Positions 37,000-45,903 of a stretch of 64,000 nucleotides of DNA are shown here, one piece after another. The translations under genes and the position numbers were made by a program. Numbering within the stretch: the stretch's first letter is position 1; the number at the start of each line of letters is the position of its first letter. Below the pieces are notes generated by a model that searched no databases, had not been told where the DNA came from, and saw only the letters and a list, made by a program, of their open reading frames with translations. Source of the stretch: Robertkochia solimangrovi (GTDB taxonomy: Bacteria; Bacteroidota; Bacteroidia; Flavobacteriales; Flavobacteriaceae); the NCBI RefSeq assembly GCF_007279655.1, contig NZ_QKWN01000015.1, forward strand, positions 1 through 64,000, written 5' to 3'.

Positions 37000-37401
37000 A
37001 AGTAAAAATTTTTAAATGATGAAATCAAGGGTAAAGGTTAACTTTTCTTTAAAATGCAGTTAAAATTGAAATATTATTAAAAATATGTGCTAATCATGAA
37101 TTTAATTTAATGATTATTTAAAATCGATGAATAAAATTCAACAGTAAAAGGTTCGAATTTTAGATTTTTAGAGAAAATCGTGAGTCTAAATGAAGGTTTT
37201 ATCTCTAAAAACGTCCTAAAACGGTCAACTAAAACGATTCACTTAACTTTTTTTATGAAATTTCGTTTATTATAGCAGAAACTTTAGAGTCGCTTTACGA
37301 TCATTTCCAAATCCAAAGCAGTAACATATCCTACTGTCAAATCAGCGAAAATAATCGTGATTAATTTTCAGATAAACGAAAGTTGAAAAAACCGTTGAAA
37401 A

Positions 37402-38136
37402 TCAATTCTTAAGAGAGACGTTTATGAGGGTAACTAATCCTATCAGCAGGATTAATGCAAGTGAAATCTGCTTGAAGCGTTCCTGAGGTATATACTTTAA
37501 AATGCGTTTTCCCAGATAGGTTCCTACGATCCCGATCACAAATAAAAAGGGAAGATAGGTCCATTCCAACTTCCCGATATAACCATTCCAAAAATAAACA
37601 AAGGTCCTTGTGAAATCGATCATAAAATCGATAAAGGCTGAGGTGGCGATAAACACGCTCTTTTCCAGATTAAAAGCTGCCATGGTAAGTCCGCGGATCG
37701 CTCCTCCGGTACCGAGAAGACCCGCAGAAAAACCAGAGAGTACTCCTCCGGCAACGGCATTTTTATTATCCGGATCTATGACCAGATTCTTTCTGATCAG
37801 GAAGATGAGACTCATGGCAATAAGAAAGACCGCCAGGATGATCTCCAGGATCCTACCTGAAAAGACTTTGGATAAAAAACCTCCAAGGATCACAAAAATT
37901 ACCGAAGGCACCCCGATGTAAAGCAACAGCCTTTTATCGAGTCCTTCTCTGAAAAGAAAGATCTTACTGAGGTTACTGGATAGATGAAATAGCGCTGTAA
38001 GTCCGAGCACGGAATGAAAATCGAAATAGAAATTCCCTATAGGAACAAAGAACACCGAAGAACCAAAACCCCCGATCGTACCGATTACCTCTGCAACCAA
38101 AGCCAGTATCAGGAATATATAGTTGATCTTATCCAA
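37402..38136 (-). CDS. TSUP-family (TauE/SafE) membrane permease
   Basis: The protein has 244 residues from a TTG start at 38136; a stop codon lies upstream in frame and no ATG fits. It has about seven to eight predicted spans in two repeats, each starting with the family signature: GTIGGFGSSVFFVP and GLLGTGGAIRGLTMAAF. TSUP proteins move sulfite, sulfonates, sulfoacetate or other anions. No sulfur-metabolism gene is adjacent, so the substrate is unknown. It appears monocistronic. Confidence 0.9.
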   Translation of the reverse strand: MDKINYIFLILALVAEVIGTIGGFGSSVFFVPIGNFYFDFHSVLGLTALFHLSSNLSKIFLFREGLDKRLLLYIGVPSVIFVILGGFLSKVFSGRILEIILAVFLIAMSLIFLIRKNLVIDPDNKNAVAGGVLSGFSAGLLGTGGAIRGLTMAAFNLEKSVFIATSAFIDFMIDFTRTFVYFWNGYIGKLEWTYLPFLFVIGIVGTYLGKRILKYIPQERFKQISLALILLIGLVTLINVSLKN

Positions 38137-38253
38137 AGTATCATCTTTTAGGGTTACTCATTGCCGGAAATATAAGAACTAAGGTACTAAACAAATGAAC
38201 AGGTTAATATGATAAAAAACAGCAAAAAGCATGATGCTTCATAAACATTCCGA

Positions 38254-38979
38254 TTAAACCCCGAGGCGTTCCCAAACCTCATCTTTAAACGTTTCTCCTA
38301 CAGGTATTCTTGTTCCGTCATAGAGCACGATCTTTGTCTTCTGTAATGCACGAATACTTCGGATATTGATTATATAGGAGCGATGTACTCTGAGAAATTG
38401 ATCCTCCGGAAGTTTTTCCATGATATCCTTAAAACTCGAAAGGGTTAGCACCGGTTTATCTCCTGTATCCGTAAAGATCTTTATATAGTCTTTTAACCCC
38501 TGAATGTATTGTATGCTAGCGGTTTCGATCTTTATATTCTCATATTCAGACCGTACAAATATAAAAGGATTAAAGCTTGGGGGTGTTACGGGTTTAGGAC
38601 TGATCTCTTCACTTTGAAGTTCTTTCTGGTGCAAACTTCTGGCTCTGGTAACGGCTTTCAGGAATCGTTGAAATGCGATTGGCTTAATGAGATAATCGGT
38701 CGCGTTGAGTTCAAACCCTTCCAGGGCATATTGTGGATAGGCAGTGGTGAAAATGAACTGTGGAATATGTTCAACGATATTCACGAGATCTATTCCTGTG
38801 AGATTAGGCATTTCAATATCCAGAAACACCAGATCCACCTTATTTTTTTTCAGAATTGAAATAGCCTCAATAGGATTATGGCACTTCGCGACGATCTCCA
38901 TATCATCCATATGCTGAAGATAGGATTCAATAACATCTACTGCCAGTGGTTCATCATCGATTATAACACAACGCATCAT
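38254..38979 (-). CDS. LytTR-family response regulator
   Basis: The protein has 241 residues: receiver domain with Asp54 (VFLDIEMPNLTG) and Lys in LIKPIAF, then a LytTR DNA-binding domain (~140-241) with FIFVRSEYENIKIE and FLRVHRSYIINIRSI. The start overlaps the kinase stop by 4 bp, so kinase and regulator are one operon. It is a likely controller of the beta-helix lipoprotein gene upstream on the same strand (inference from position). Confidence 0.94.
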   Translation of the reverse strand: MMRCVIIDDEPLAVDVIESYLQHMDDMEIVAKCHNPIEAISILKKNKVDLVFLDIEMPNLTGIDLVNIVEHIPQFIFTTAYPQYALEGFELNATDYLIKPIAFQRFLKAVTRARSLHQKELQSEEISPKPVTPPSFNPFIFVRSEYENIKIETASIQYIQGLKDYIKIFTDTGDKPVLTLSSFKDIMEKLPEDQFLRVHRSYIINIRSIRALQKTKIVLYDGTRIPVGETFKDEVWERLGV

Positions 38980-40082
38980 ACAAGAGTTAAGGTTAGATCC
39001 ACTATAAATTTACCATTTTCTTCCATGACAGTCAGTTCATGTTTTTCCGGATACAACAATTCGAGTCTCTCCCGGGTATTCACCAGTCCGATCCCCCATC
39101 GTTCCTGGTTCTTACTGCTATTCCCGATAATATTGACACATTTGAAATAAAGTACGTCCTCTTCGATATTGATCACGATCTTGATTTCTGTATTCCCCAT
39201 AAAATCGGTTCCATATTTAAAAGCATTCTCAATAAAAGAGATCAATAACAGCGGTCGTATTCGCTGTCTCAGCACATTCCCGTGAATATTGATAGTTACA
39301 TTTGCATTGTTAGCGATACGTAACCGCTGTAACTTCATGTAATTTCTTATATATTCCAGCTCATCTTTCAGGAGAACATAATCATTATCGTTCTTATCCA
39401 GCATATACCGCATCAACTCAGAAAGTGTGATGACGGCCTCCGGTGCGTCCGGAGATCGTTTTGATGTCAATGAATAGATGCTATTCAGGGAATTGAACAG
39501 AAAATGAGGATTTAACTGATGCTTTAAATAATGTAGTTCCGCTGTTTTGTTCTTATTCTCGATCTCCTGTTTCTTCAATTCGTTTCTGTTCCACTCTTCA
39601 TATATTCTCACCGAGGTTCCGATTACTATGAAAACCAGGTTAAAGAATAAGGGAAACATGATATCAAAACCGATGAATTTTTTAGGACCGCCGGGTTCTT
39701 CAAATCGTGGCATCATCTCCCTCATATTCGGTGGAACCGCATCAGGTGGAATAGCATCCTGTGAAAAGTTTTCCGACATTTCCTGTCGAAATCTGTGCGG
39801 CATATCATTGAAAGGCGTCAGTTTATCCACTAAAATAGCTGCAGTTATCACCAATAAAACGGCCAGAAAATATTTGCCTGCCTTCTTCTGTAATAAAAAT
39901 TTAGGCACCAATACGGCATAATTCAGGTAAAATATACCTATAGCAAGCGTTAGTACTGTGATAAGTCTTACCGGGAAGACTCCCCTGTCGAAATAGCTCT
40001 GAAGAAGGAACATCGTGATTACTGCGATCCAAATCCAGAGATGAATGAAGATTTTCTTCCTGATGGTAAATTTTCTGATCAT
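38976..40082 (-). CDS. LytS-type (HisKA_3-less, His_kinase family) membrane sensor kinase
   Basis: The protein has 368 residues. Four membrane spans are predicted (about 11-29, 40-58, 71-88 and 140-160), with a Pro/Met-rich periplasmic or loop segment at ~95-135. The LytS-type dimerisation motif LKHQLNPHFLFNSLNS carries phospho-His193, followed by a HATPase domain (SFIENAFKYGT; RWGIGLVNTRERL). It is the partner of the overlapping LytTR regulator. The signal is unknown. Confidence 0.93.
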   Translation of the reverse strand: MIRKFTIRKKIFIHLWIWIAVITMFLLQSYFDRGVFPVRLITVLTLAIGIFYLNYAVLVPKFLLQKKAGKYFLAVLLVITAAILVDKLTPFNDMPHRFRQEMSENFSQDAIPPDAVPPNMREMMPRFEEPGGPKKFIGFDIMFPLFFNLVFIVIGTSVRIYEEWNRNELKKQEIENKNKTAELHYLKHQLNPHFLFNSLNSIYSLTSKRSPDAPEAVITLSELMRYMLDKNDNDYVLLKDELEYIRNYMKLQRLRIANNANVTINIHGNVLRQRIRPLLLISFIENAFKYGTDFMGNTEIKIVINIEEDVLYFKCVNIIGNSSKNQERWGIGLVNTRERLELLYPEKHELTVMEENGKFIVDLTLTLV

Positions 40083-40115
40083 AGCACAAAGATCATTAAA
40101 AGTTGTAGAAAAATT

Positions 40116-40158
40116 AATTTAAAAAGCAAACCTGCCTGACGAAGCATAACAGGTTTGC
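40116..40158 (-). terminator. Terminator after the beta-helix lipoprotein gene
   Basis: A 9-bp stem GCAAACCTG/CAGGTTTGC (40126-40134 with 40150-40158) is followed on the minus strand by TTTTTAAATT. It separates the lipoprotein gene from the two-component genes. Confidence 0.75.
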
Positions 40159-40184
40159 GACTGACTATGAAAAAGTAGTTAGGT

Positions 40185-41948
40185 TTAGTATATACTGGTA
40201 AGATTGCTACTTGTTGTAAAAGTGTGATATAAGGTACCCGGGGTATAGTTTCCATCCAGATATAATCCATTTTCTATGGTACCGTCTCCGCTACCCCCCA
40301 AAATCAAATTGTAAGCGTCACCTGTTGTAAAGTCAGGCGATGAAAAAACGATGGATTGAATGGTCTTTGCCGGTGCATAGGTAAATATATCGGTTCCTTC
40401 TGTCGATTCCAGATGCAGGATAGTTCCGGCATCGATATTCTGATCAAACCTTACTGCTAAAACAGGCTGCGTTGAATCATTACCAGGGGTTTGCATCATA
40501 CCTGAACTGCCCACCGCCAGCAGGTATCCTCCTGTTAACGTAAATGACCGATCATAGTCCAAAGCCCCATTATTGCGATTCACCGGACCATCAACAATGA
40601 CAGCTCCTCCTGACATGGTAATGGAACCATTTACATCAATTCCGTCACCGGATGCATTTACATAGATATTTCCGCCAGTAATATCGAGGGTATAAACCGA
40701 ACCAGTCTCATCTCCTGCACCATTGATTCCGTCATCACTCGAATTAAGAACAATCTTACCTCCTGAAATCGTTATATATGCACCTTCAATTCCTTCTACA
40801 GATTCTGTAATTGTGATATCTCCGTTGAAAATATCCAGAATACCATCAGCATGAATCGCATCATCTCCGGATGCCAGGATGAAGGTACCGCCATTTATTG
40901 CAATGGAAGCATTTGAATGTACCGCATCGTCGGCAGCATTCACCGTAACTACCGCATCATTGTTGATGATAATGGTTGATCCGGCCTTGACTCCATTCGC
41001 GGAATCATCATCGCTGATCACCGAAGTACTCCCTCCTCCGGAGGTGAGCGTAAGATCACCCCCATTGATCATAACCGCCGTTTCTGCCTGAATAGCATCC
41101 GCTTCAGCAGTGATAATGAATGTTCCTTCATCGATCTGTATATATCCCAGATCTGCATCTTCATCATTATTTGATTTCAATCCATCTCCGGCTGAATCCA
41201 CAGTTACATTCCCTGAATACACTATGAGGTAATCTTTTCCCTGAATCCCGTCATCTACCGAAGAAACTGTAATAGTTGTTTCCTTTAAAATCAAACCATC
41301 TTTACTCTTTATCCCTTCATTATAATTTCCGGTAACGATCAGCTCTCCTCCACCGAAGATCGTCAGATCATCTTTACTGAAAAGCGCTGCATCCGGTTCG
41401 TCATCATCATCTTCAAAAATATAAGTTCCAGCATCTGTCAGTCGATTTTCGGTACCTTCAACTACCTGAATTACCGTTTTAGCCGCACTCATGATCGCAA
41501 AGGGTGAATTCGTAGCATTGGAAATATCGATTCCATTAAAAAGAATTTTGATCGTATCCTCAGCATCCGCATCTACCAGGATTTGTCCATCTTCCAGCGT
41601 ACCTGTAATTCTGTAGGTTCCGGCAGCGGTAATTACAGCTTTAGTTCCGCTAATAGTCACAGAAGCATCGGAGGCGCTTATGGAATTCCCATTGAGTGTA
41701 ATCTCGATGATCGCTGATTCATCGATCACATAATCATTGTTTTCTTCATGAGTATCCCCACCTTCTGTATACTCGTAACTGATATCTTCACTGGAAGCCG
41801 CCTCATTAAAAGTGGTTGCAGAAATGATTCTGGCTGTCCCATCAATTCCTTCAGCATCCTCTTCAACCCCTGAAGAATCACTGCTACATCCGATAAAATA
41901 GAATGATAAAACAGTACTTAAACAGATAAAAAAGATTTTAGATCTCAT
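40185..41948 (-). CDS. Cthe_2159-like beta-helix carbohydrate-binding lipoprotein
   Basis: The protein has 587 residues with a lipoprotein signal (STVLSFYFIGC). Residues ~90-480 are a right-handed beta-helix made of short repeats with the theme DD-G-[IV]-x-[AG]-x-x-x-[IVL]-x-I-x-G-G (for example ADDAVHSNASIAINGGTF and SDDGINGAGD). This is the pattern of Cthe_2159, a cellulose/polygalacturonate-binding, Ca-rich beta-helix. The many surface Asp residues fit calcium binding. A smaller C-terminal beta domain follows. It probably sits on the cell surface and binds acidic polysaccharide or helps adhesion. The LytTR pair lies just downstream after a terminator. Confidence 0.85.
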   Translation of the reverse strand: MRSKIFFICLSTVLSFYFIGCSSDSSGVEEDAEGIDGTARIISATTFNEAASSEDISYEYTEGGDTHEENNDYVIDESAIIEITLNGNSISASDASVTISGTKAVITAAGTYRITGTLEDGQILVDADAEDTIKILFNGIDISNATNSPFAIMSAAKTVIQVVEGTENRLTDAGTYIFEDDDDEPDAALFSKDDLTIFGGGELIVTGNYNEGIKSKDGLILKETTITVSSVDDGIQGKDYLIVYSGNVTVDSAGDGLKSNNDEDADLGYIQIDEGTFIITAEADAIQAETAVMINGGDLTLTSGGGSTSVISDDDSANGVKAGSTIIINNDAVVTVNAADDAVHSNASIAINGGTFILASGDDAIHADGILDIFNGDITITESVEGIEGAYITISGGKIVLNSSDDGINGAGDETGSVYTLDITGGNIYVNASGDGIDVNGSITMSGGAVIVDGPVNRNNGALDYDRSFTLTGGYLLAVGSSGMMQTPGNDSTQPVLAVRFDQNIDAGTILHLESTEGTDIFTYAPAKTIQSIVFSSPDFTTGDAYNLILGGSGDGTIENGLYLDGNYTPGTLYHTFTTSSNLTSIY

Positions 41949-42079
41949 ATTTCATTTTATTTACCGATTCTCAGAATCATTTGGCTAAAATTATAGTGAT
42001 CCGTTCATGAGAAGAAATTAAATATACCAACAGGAGTTATTTATATACCATCCCGGTAGAAAAGCCGACCAATGTTTTT

Positions 42080-42330
42080 ATCCATACAAAAAATGAGCCC
42101 GCGAGAGAAAACCTGTTGCCGGGAAGACCCAAAAAACCCTGAGCCTGCGAAGATCACTTTCACCACAGGTCACTCCAGCAGCATCGTGCGCCAGCACTAT
42201 GATCGCGACGACACTCGACGCCGCCGAGGACAGGAGTCCCGAAGGTTATCGGGAGTCACTCCAACTTCGCAGAAGGCCGAAGGCAGGATCGTCACTTCCG
42301 GTGTGCAGCAGACCAAAAGTTTTAAAAGAA
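42080..42330. repeat. Hairpin-rich intergenic segment before the acyltransferase gene
   Basis: This GC-richer part of the 41949-42380 gap contains GTGC-GCCA-GCAC (42186-42197), a GCCA-loop mini-hairpin of the same type as those around the CDF gene. It also has a larger hairpin GGAGT..CCCGA/TCGGG..ACTCC (42228-42262) and three GTCACT words. An open frame from 42072 runs through it into the acyltransferase but looks non-coding. It may be a degraded relative of the 1-162 repeat. Confidence 0.45.
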
Positions 42331-42380
42331 ACCCAACAAATTTTTCCCTATTTTTAAACCCCTTTACTATTCCATTATCA

Positions 42381-43490
42381 ATGACAGAGAAAACCCTATC
42401 GACCAAACCCCATTTTCAAATCCTTGACGCACTTCGGGGATTGGCAGCAATCACCGTAGTGATCTTTCACATATTGGAAGCCCATGCTAAAAATCATAAT
42501 GAACAGATCGTCAACCATGGTTATCTCGCGGTTGATTTCTTTTTTGTGCTTTCAGGATTCGTTATCGGTTATGCCTATGATGATCGCTGGGGCAAAATGA
42601 GTTATAAGGATTTTTTCAAGCGTCGTTTGATTCGTCTGCACCCCATGGTCGTCATCGCTATGATCATCGGAGCCATATTCTATTATACACAGGCATCCGT
42701 TGTTTTTCCAGGTATCAGTGAGGTTCCCGTTTGGCAGCTTCTGCTAACGATGTTCGTCGGATTCACCTTGTTGCCAATCCCTCCATCCCTCGATATACGT
42801 GGCTGGGGAGAGATGCATCCGTTGAATGGTCCGGCATGGACACTCTTTTTTGAATATCTTGCAAATATTCTGTATGCTTTAATTCTGAGGAAACTTTCGA
42901 ATAAGATCCTGGCAGTACTTTTGTTCGTCGCCGGAGCAGCACTGATCCATGTTGCCGTTTTCGGTCCGAGAGGTGACCTCATCGGAGGATGGTCTCTTGC
43001 CCCGGAACAATTCCTTATCGGTTTGACTCGATTGAGCTATCCTTTTCTTGCCGGACTTTTAGTGTTCCGACTGATAAAGCCTGGTAAAATGAAACAGGGA
43101 TACCTGATCAGTAGCATGCTGTTACTGGCCATTCTTGCTTTCCCTCGTATTGGAGGAGAAGAAAATCTATGGCAGAACGGAATTTATGATTCCCTCAGTG
43201 TGATACTTCTATTTCCATTGATCGTATATATCGGTGCCAGCGGAAGTATCAAAAGCGAGCGCTCCGTAAAGTTCGCAAAAGTTCTTGGCGGACTTTCCTA
43301 TCCATTATATATCACCCATTATCCCCTTATTTATTGGTATTTTGGATATGTCTATGATAACAAACTCACCTTAGCAGATGCCTGGCCGGTAGGACTTGGA
43401 GTCCTCATCGCTGCCATTACCATCGGGTGGTTGTGTCTTAAGCTATATGACGAACCAATACGCAAGCGTTTAAAACAGCGATTCTTATAG
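42381..43490 (+). CDS. Acyltransferase family 3 membrane protein
   Basis: The protein has 369 residues from the ATG at 42381; the frame is open further upstream to 42072, but that part has no protein-like character. It starts with the family signature FQILDALRGLAAITVVIFHILEAH (catalytic-type His in VIFH) and HGYLAVDFFFVLSGFVIGYAY. About ten membrane spans follow. Such enzymes transfer O-acyl (often acetyl or succinyl) groups to sugars, lipopolysaccharide or other envelope molecules. No glycan gene cluster is adjacent, so the acceptor is unknown. Confidence 0.9.
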   Translation: MTEKTLSTKPHFQILDALRGLAAITVVIFHILEAHAKNHNEQIVNHGYLAVDFFFVLSGFVIGYAYDDRWGKMSYKDFFKRRLIRLHPMVVIAMIIGAIFYYTQASVVFPGISEVPVWQLLLTMFVGFTLLPIPPSLDIRGWGEMHPLNGPAWTLFFEYLANILYALILRKLSNKILAVLLFVAGAALIHVAVFGPRGDLIGGWSLAPEQFLIGLTRLSYPFLAGLLVFRLIKPGKMKQGYLISSMLLLAILAFPRIGGEENLWQNGIYDSLSVILLFPLIVYIGASGSIKSERSVKFAKVLGGLSYPLYITHYPLIYWYFGYVYDNKLTLADAWPVGLGVLIAAITIGWLCLKLYDEPIRKRLKQRFL

Positions 43491-43519
43491 AACACTAAGG
43501 GCGGTTATAGACCTTCTGT

Positions 43520-44863
43520 TTACTTCGAAATAAGCTTAGAAACGATCTTCGCTTTTTCCGGTTCTTTATTTTCTATATATCGTTTCTTAAGTGCTGTCAA
43601 ATCCGTTTCATCCCAATCGAGATCCTTATGTTCATTTTTCCAGGTTTCAACGGTTTCCGGAGAAAGTTGGCAGATCTCCTTTTCGAGAAGGTCCACTGCT
43701 TTCTGATCCGGAAAACTTAAACCTTTTCCCGACACATAAGCATCAATTGTCGTTCTGATCGCCTTCATATTTGCAGATTCATGCGTATTATTCAAAATGA
43801 TGATCAGACTTTCATCATCGGTAAACCTTTTGATATAGGAATGATTTCCTGCCCAACTTCCGGTATGATAGACAATTTTGCCCAGATCTTCATCCTCCTG
43901 AACATGCCATCCAAAGCCATAATCAGAAAAATCATTTTCAGGCATATGAACCGTAAACGCAAGCTTGGAAGTTTCGGTATTGAGGATGGCTCCCTTATAT
44001 AGGATACTATCCCATTTTATGAGATCTTCTACACTGGATGATAATCTTCCTGAGCCCAGTCTTCCGCTTAGGAAATGATAATATTCCTTGCCTTTCAGTA
44101 ATTCAGGCTTGATATAAGTACATTGTATAGGATCCAGAAAATATCCAGGAGCGTAATTCTTAAGCTCCCAGATTGTATCACGATCATAGAATCCGGAATT
44201 CACCATGCCTGAGATTGCGAAAACTTCCTTTTCGAGATACTCATCAAGGGACTGCCCGGAGACAGATCTCACCACCTCCGCAAGTAAAACATAACCGGAG
44301 TTCGAATAATGATAGCGCGAACCTGGTTTTGAGATCAACGGGGGTTGCTCTTTCATGAAATATTGTAAAATATCACGGTTATCAGCAATTTTCGAGGTAT
44401 CCCAATGCTCTTTAAAATAGTCTTCATAATCGGCAAGACCAGACGAATGATTCAACAACTGATAAACCTTTATTTCCTTATAAGGAAAATCATCCCCGAG
44501 ATATTGACGCACATATTGTGAAATATCCAGCTTCCCTTCACTATAAAGTTTGAGTACAGCTGCTGCGGTGAACTGTTTAGAAACAGAGGCAATTTCCATT
44601 GCAGTGTTGGGTGTAAAGGGTGTACCCATTTCGAAGTTTGCGATACCGTATCCTTTTTTGAATATCAGTTTCCCTTGTTTCTTAATAGCAACCGCACCGT
44701 TAAACATTTTCTTTTCATGTAAAACACTAAAGAAACTATCCAGAACGGTATCGTTCTTAAAAGTGGTTTCGATCTTTCCTTTTACAACCTGCTGTTTACA
44801 ACCAATGACTGATAGCACCGTCAACAGCAATAAACAGCGTATCATTTTGTAGGATTTATTCAT
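43520..44863 (-). CDS. Serine hydrolase lipoprotein, class C beta-lactamase/DD-peptidase fold
   Basis: The protein has 447 residues with a lipoprotein signal (VIGC22). The catalytic domain (~40-380) has S93-V-S-K96 in EIASVSKQFT, Y186-S-N188 in YHYSNSGY and an HTG motif (VYHTGSWAG), the three signatures of this family. The C-terminal ~60 residues form a helical extension. Members include D-aminopeptidases, DD-carboxypeptidases, esterases and beta-lactamases. It is the last gene of the sigma/FecR/SusCD/epimerase operon, 2 bp after the epimerase stop. That context favours action on D-amino-acid peptides of the cell wall rather than drug resistance. Confidence 0.9.
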   Translation of the reverse strand: MNKSYKMIRCLLLLTVLSVIGCKQQVVKGKIETTFKNDTVLDSFFSVLHEKKMFNGAVAIKKQGKLIFKKGYGIANFEMGTPFTPNTAMEIASVSKQFTAAAVLKLYSEGKLDISQYVRQYLGDDFPYKEIKVYQLLNHSSGLADYEDYFKEHWDTSKIADNRDILQYFMKEQPPLISKPGSRYHYSNSGYVLLAEVVRSVSGQSLDEYLEKEVFAISGMVNSGFYDRDTIWELKNYAPGYFLDPIQCTYIKPELLKGKEYYHFLSGRLGSGRLSSSVEDLIKWDSILYKGAILNTETSKLAFTVHMPENDFSDYGFGWHVQEDEDLGKIVYHTGSWAGNHSYIKRFTDDESLIIILNNTHESANMKAIRTTIDAYVSGKGLSFPDQKAVDLLEKEICQLSPETVETWKNEHKDLDWDETDLTALKKRYIENKEPEKAKIVSKLISK

Positions 44864-44865
44864 TT

Positions 44866-45903
44866 TCAGATTTTGGTAATTTGATCCCAGTCAGGTTCTT
44901 TTAATCCAATTCCAGGAAGTTCATTGAGGTATACAGTTCCGTTCTTAACAGTATGGGCGGAGAAAGGATCATTGGTTACACCAAGGTTCCCATCAAGATC
45001 CAGCCAGTCCGCCAGCTGTCCGAGTTGCGCTAGAGCCCCTATTGCACAAGAGGTTTCTGCCATACACCCAAACATAACTTTGAGTCCCATCATTTTTGCG
45101 GTTTGTGCCATTTTATAGGCTTCTCTGAGACCGGTAGATTTCATCAGTTTGATGTTGATACCATGATAGAATTCCGACGCAGTTCTCACATCAGAAAATC
45201 GCTGTATTCCTTCGTCTCCTACAATGGGTAATGGAGAACGAGCCACGAGCCAGGACAGATCATCCAACTGTTCCGCAGGAAGCGGTTGTTCAATAAATTC
45301 AACATTTTCCTCTTTCAGCCACTCGATTTTCTCCAATGCGATTTCACCGGTCTTCCAACCCTGATTTGCATCGATATAAAGGGGCTGATCTGAATTTTCA
45401 CGAACCACTCTGATGATTTCCTCATCATTATCATCTCCCAGTTTTATTTTCAAAAAGGGAAATTCTGCAGCTTCCTGAACCTTTTTTGCGATCATGTCAG
45501 GAGTATCAATACCAATGGTCTTACAAGTCTTCATAGGTACAGCGGACAACCCGAAATACGAACGAACAGGTAATCCCGTCATTTTTCCGATAAGATCATG
45601 CAAGGCAATATCGATGGCAGCCTTTACTGCAGGATTTCCCGGTGAAATACTATCGACATAGCCAAGGATTGATTCCAGGTCAAACGGATCCTTAAATCGG
45701 GAAAGATCAACCTTGCTGAGAAATTCAGCTGCGGTTTGATGAGATTCTCCGTAGCGGGGAGGCATTGATGCCTCCCCATAACCACAGATGTTATCAAATG
45801 AGATTCTTACCAGCATCAATGGAGTACTGGAGCGGGCATTTCCCGCGATTCGGAATACGTATTTATTCTGTAAGGTGTACGGACTATAAGATAATTTAAA
45901 CAT
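44866..45903 (-). CDS. Dipeptide epimerase (L-Ala-D/L-Glu epimerase type), enolase superfamily
   Basis: The protein has 345 residues. The N-terminal capping domain is followed by a TIM barrel carrying K152-I-K154, metal ligands D178 (IDANQGW), E205 (EQPLP) and D230 (GDEGIQ), and a second acid/base Lys near 252 (NIKLMKSTG). The D302-L-D304 pair (WLDLDGN) is the motif that holds the dipeptide amino group and is diagnostic of dipeptide epimerases. The enzyme would interconvert L-Ala-D-Glu, a murein fragment, with L-Ala-L-Glu for catabolism. The start codon shares one base with the SusD stop, so translation is coupled to SusD. The specificity (Ala-Glu versus another dipeptide) is inference. Confidence 0.9.
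   Translation of the reverse strand: MFKLSYSPYTLQNKYVFRIAGNARSSTPLMLVRISFDNICGYGEASMPPRYGESHQTAAEFLSKVDLSRFKDPFDLESILGYVDSISPGNPAVKAAIDIALHDLIGKMTGLPVRSYFGLSAVPMKTCKTIGIDTPDMIAKKVQEAAEFPFLKIKLGDDNDEEIIRVVRENSDQPLYIDANQGWKTGEIALEKIEWLKEENVEFIEQPLPAEQLDDLSWLVARSPLPIVGDEGIQRFSDVRTASEFYHGINIKLMKSTGLREAYKMAQTAKMMGLKVMFGCMAETSCAIGALAQLGQLADWLDLDGNLGVTNDPFSAHTVKNGTVYLNELPGIGLKEPDWDQITKI

Noticed and set aside
42072-42380. N-terminal extension of the acyltransferase frame by 103 residues
   Set aside because: The extension is translated repeat DNA, rich in Arg, Cys and Pro, without family similarity. The membrane protein signature starts just after the ATG at 42381.
43520-44863. Class C beta-lactamase as antibiotic resistance gene
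   Set aside because: It is a lipoprotein embedded in a SusCD/epimerase operon with no resistance context; the fold is shared with many peptidases and esterases.
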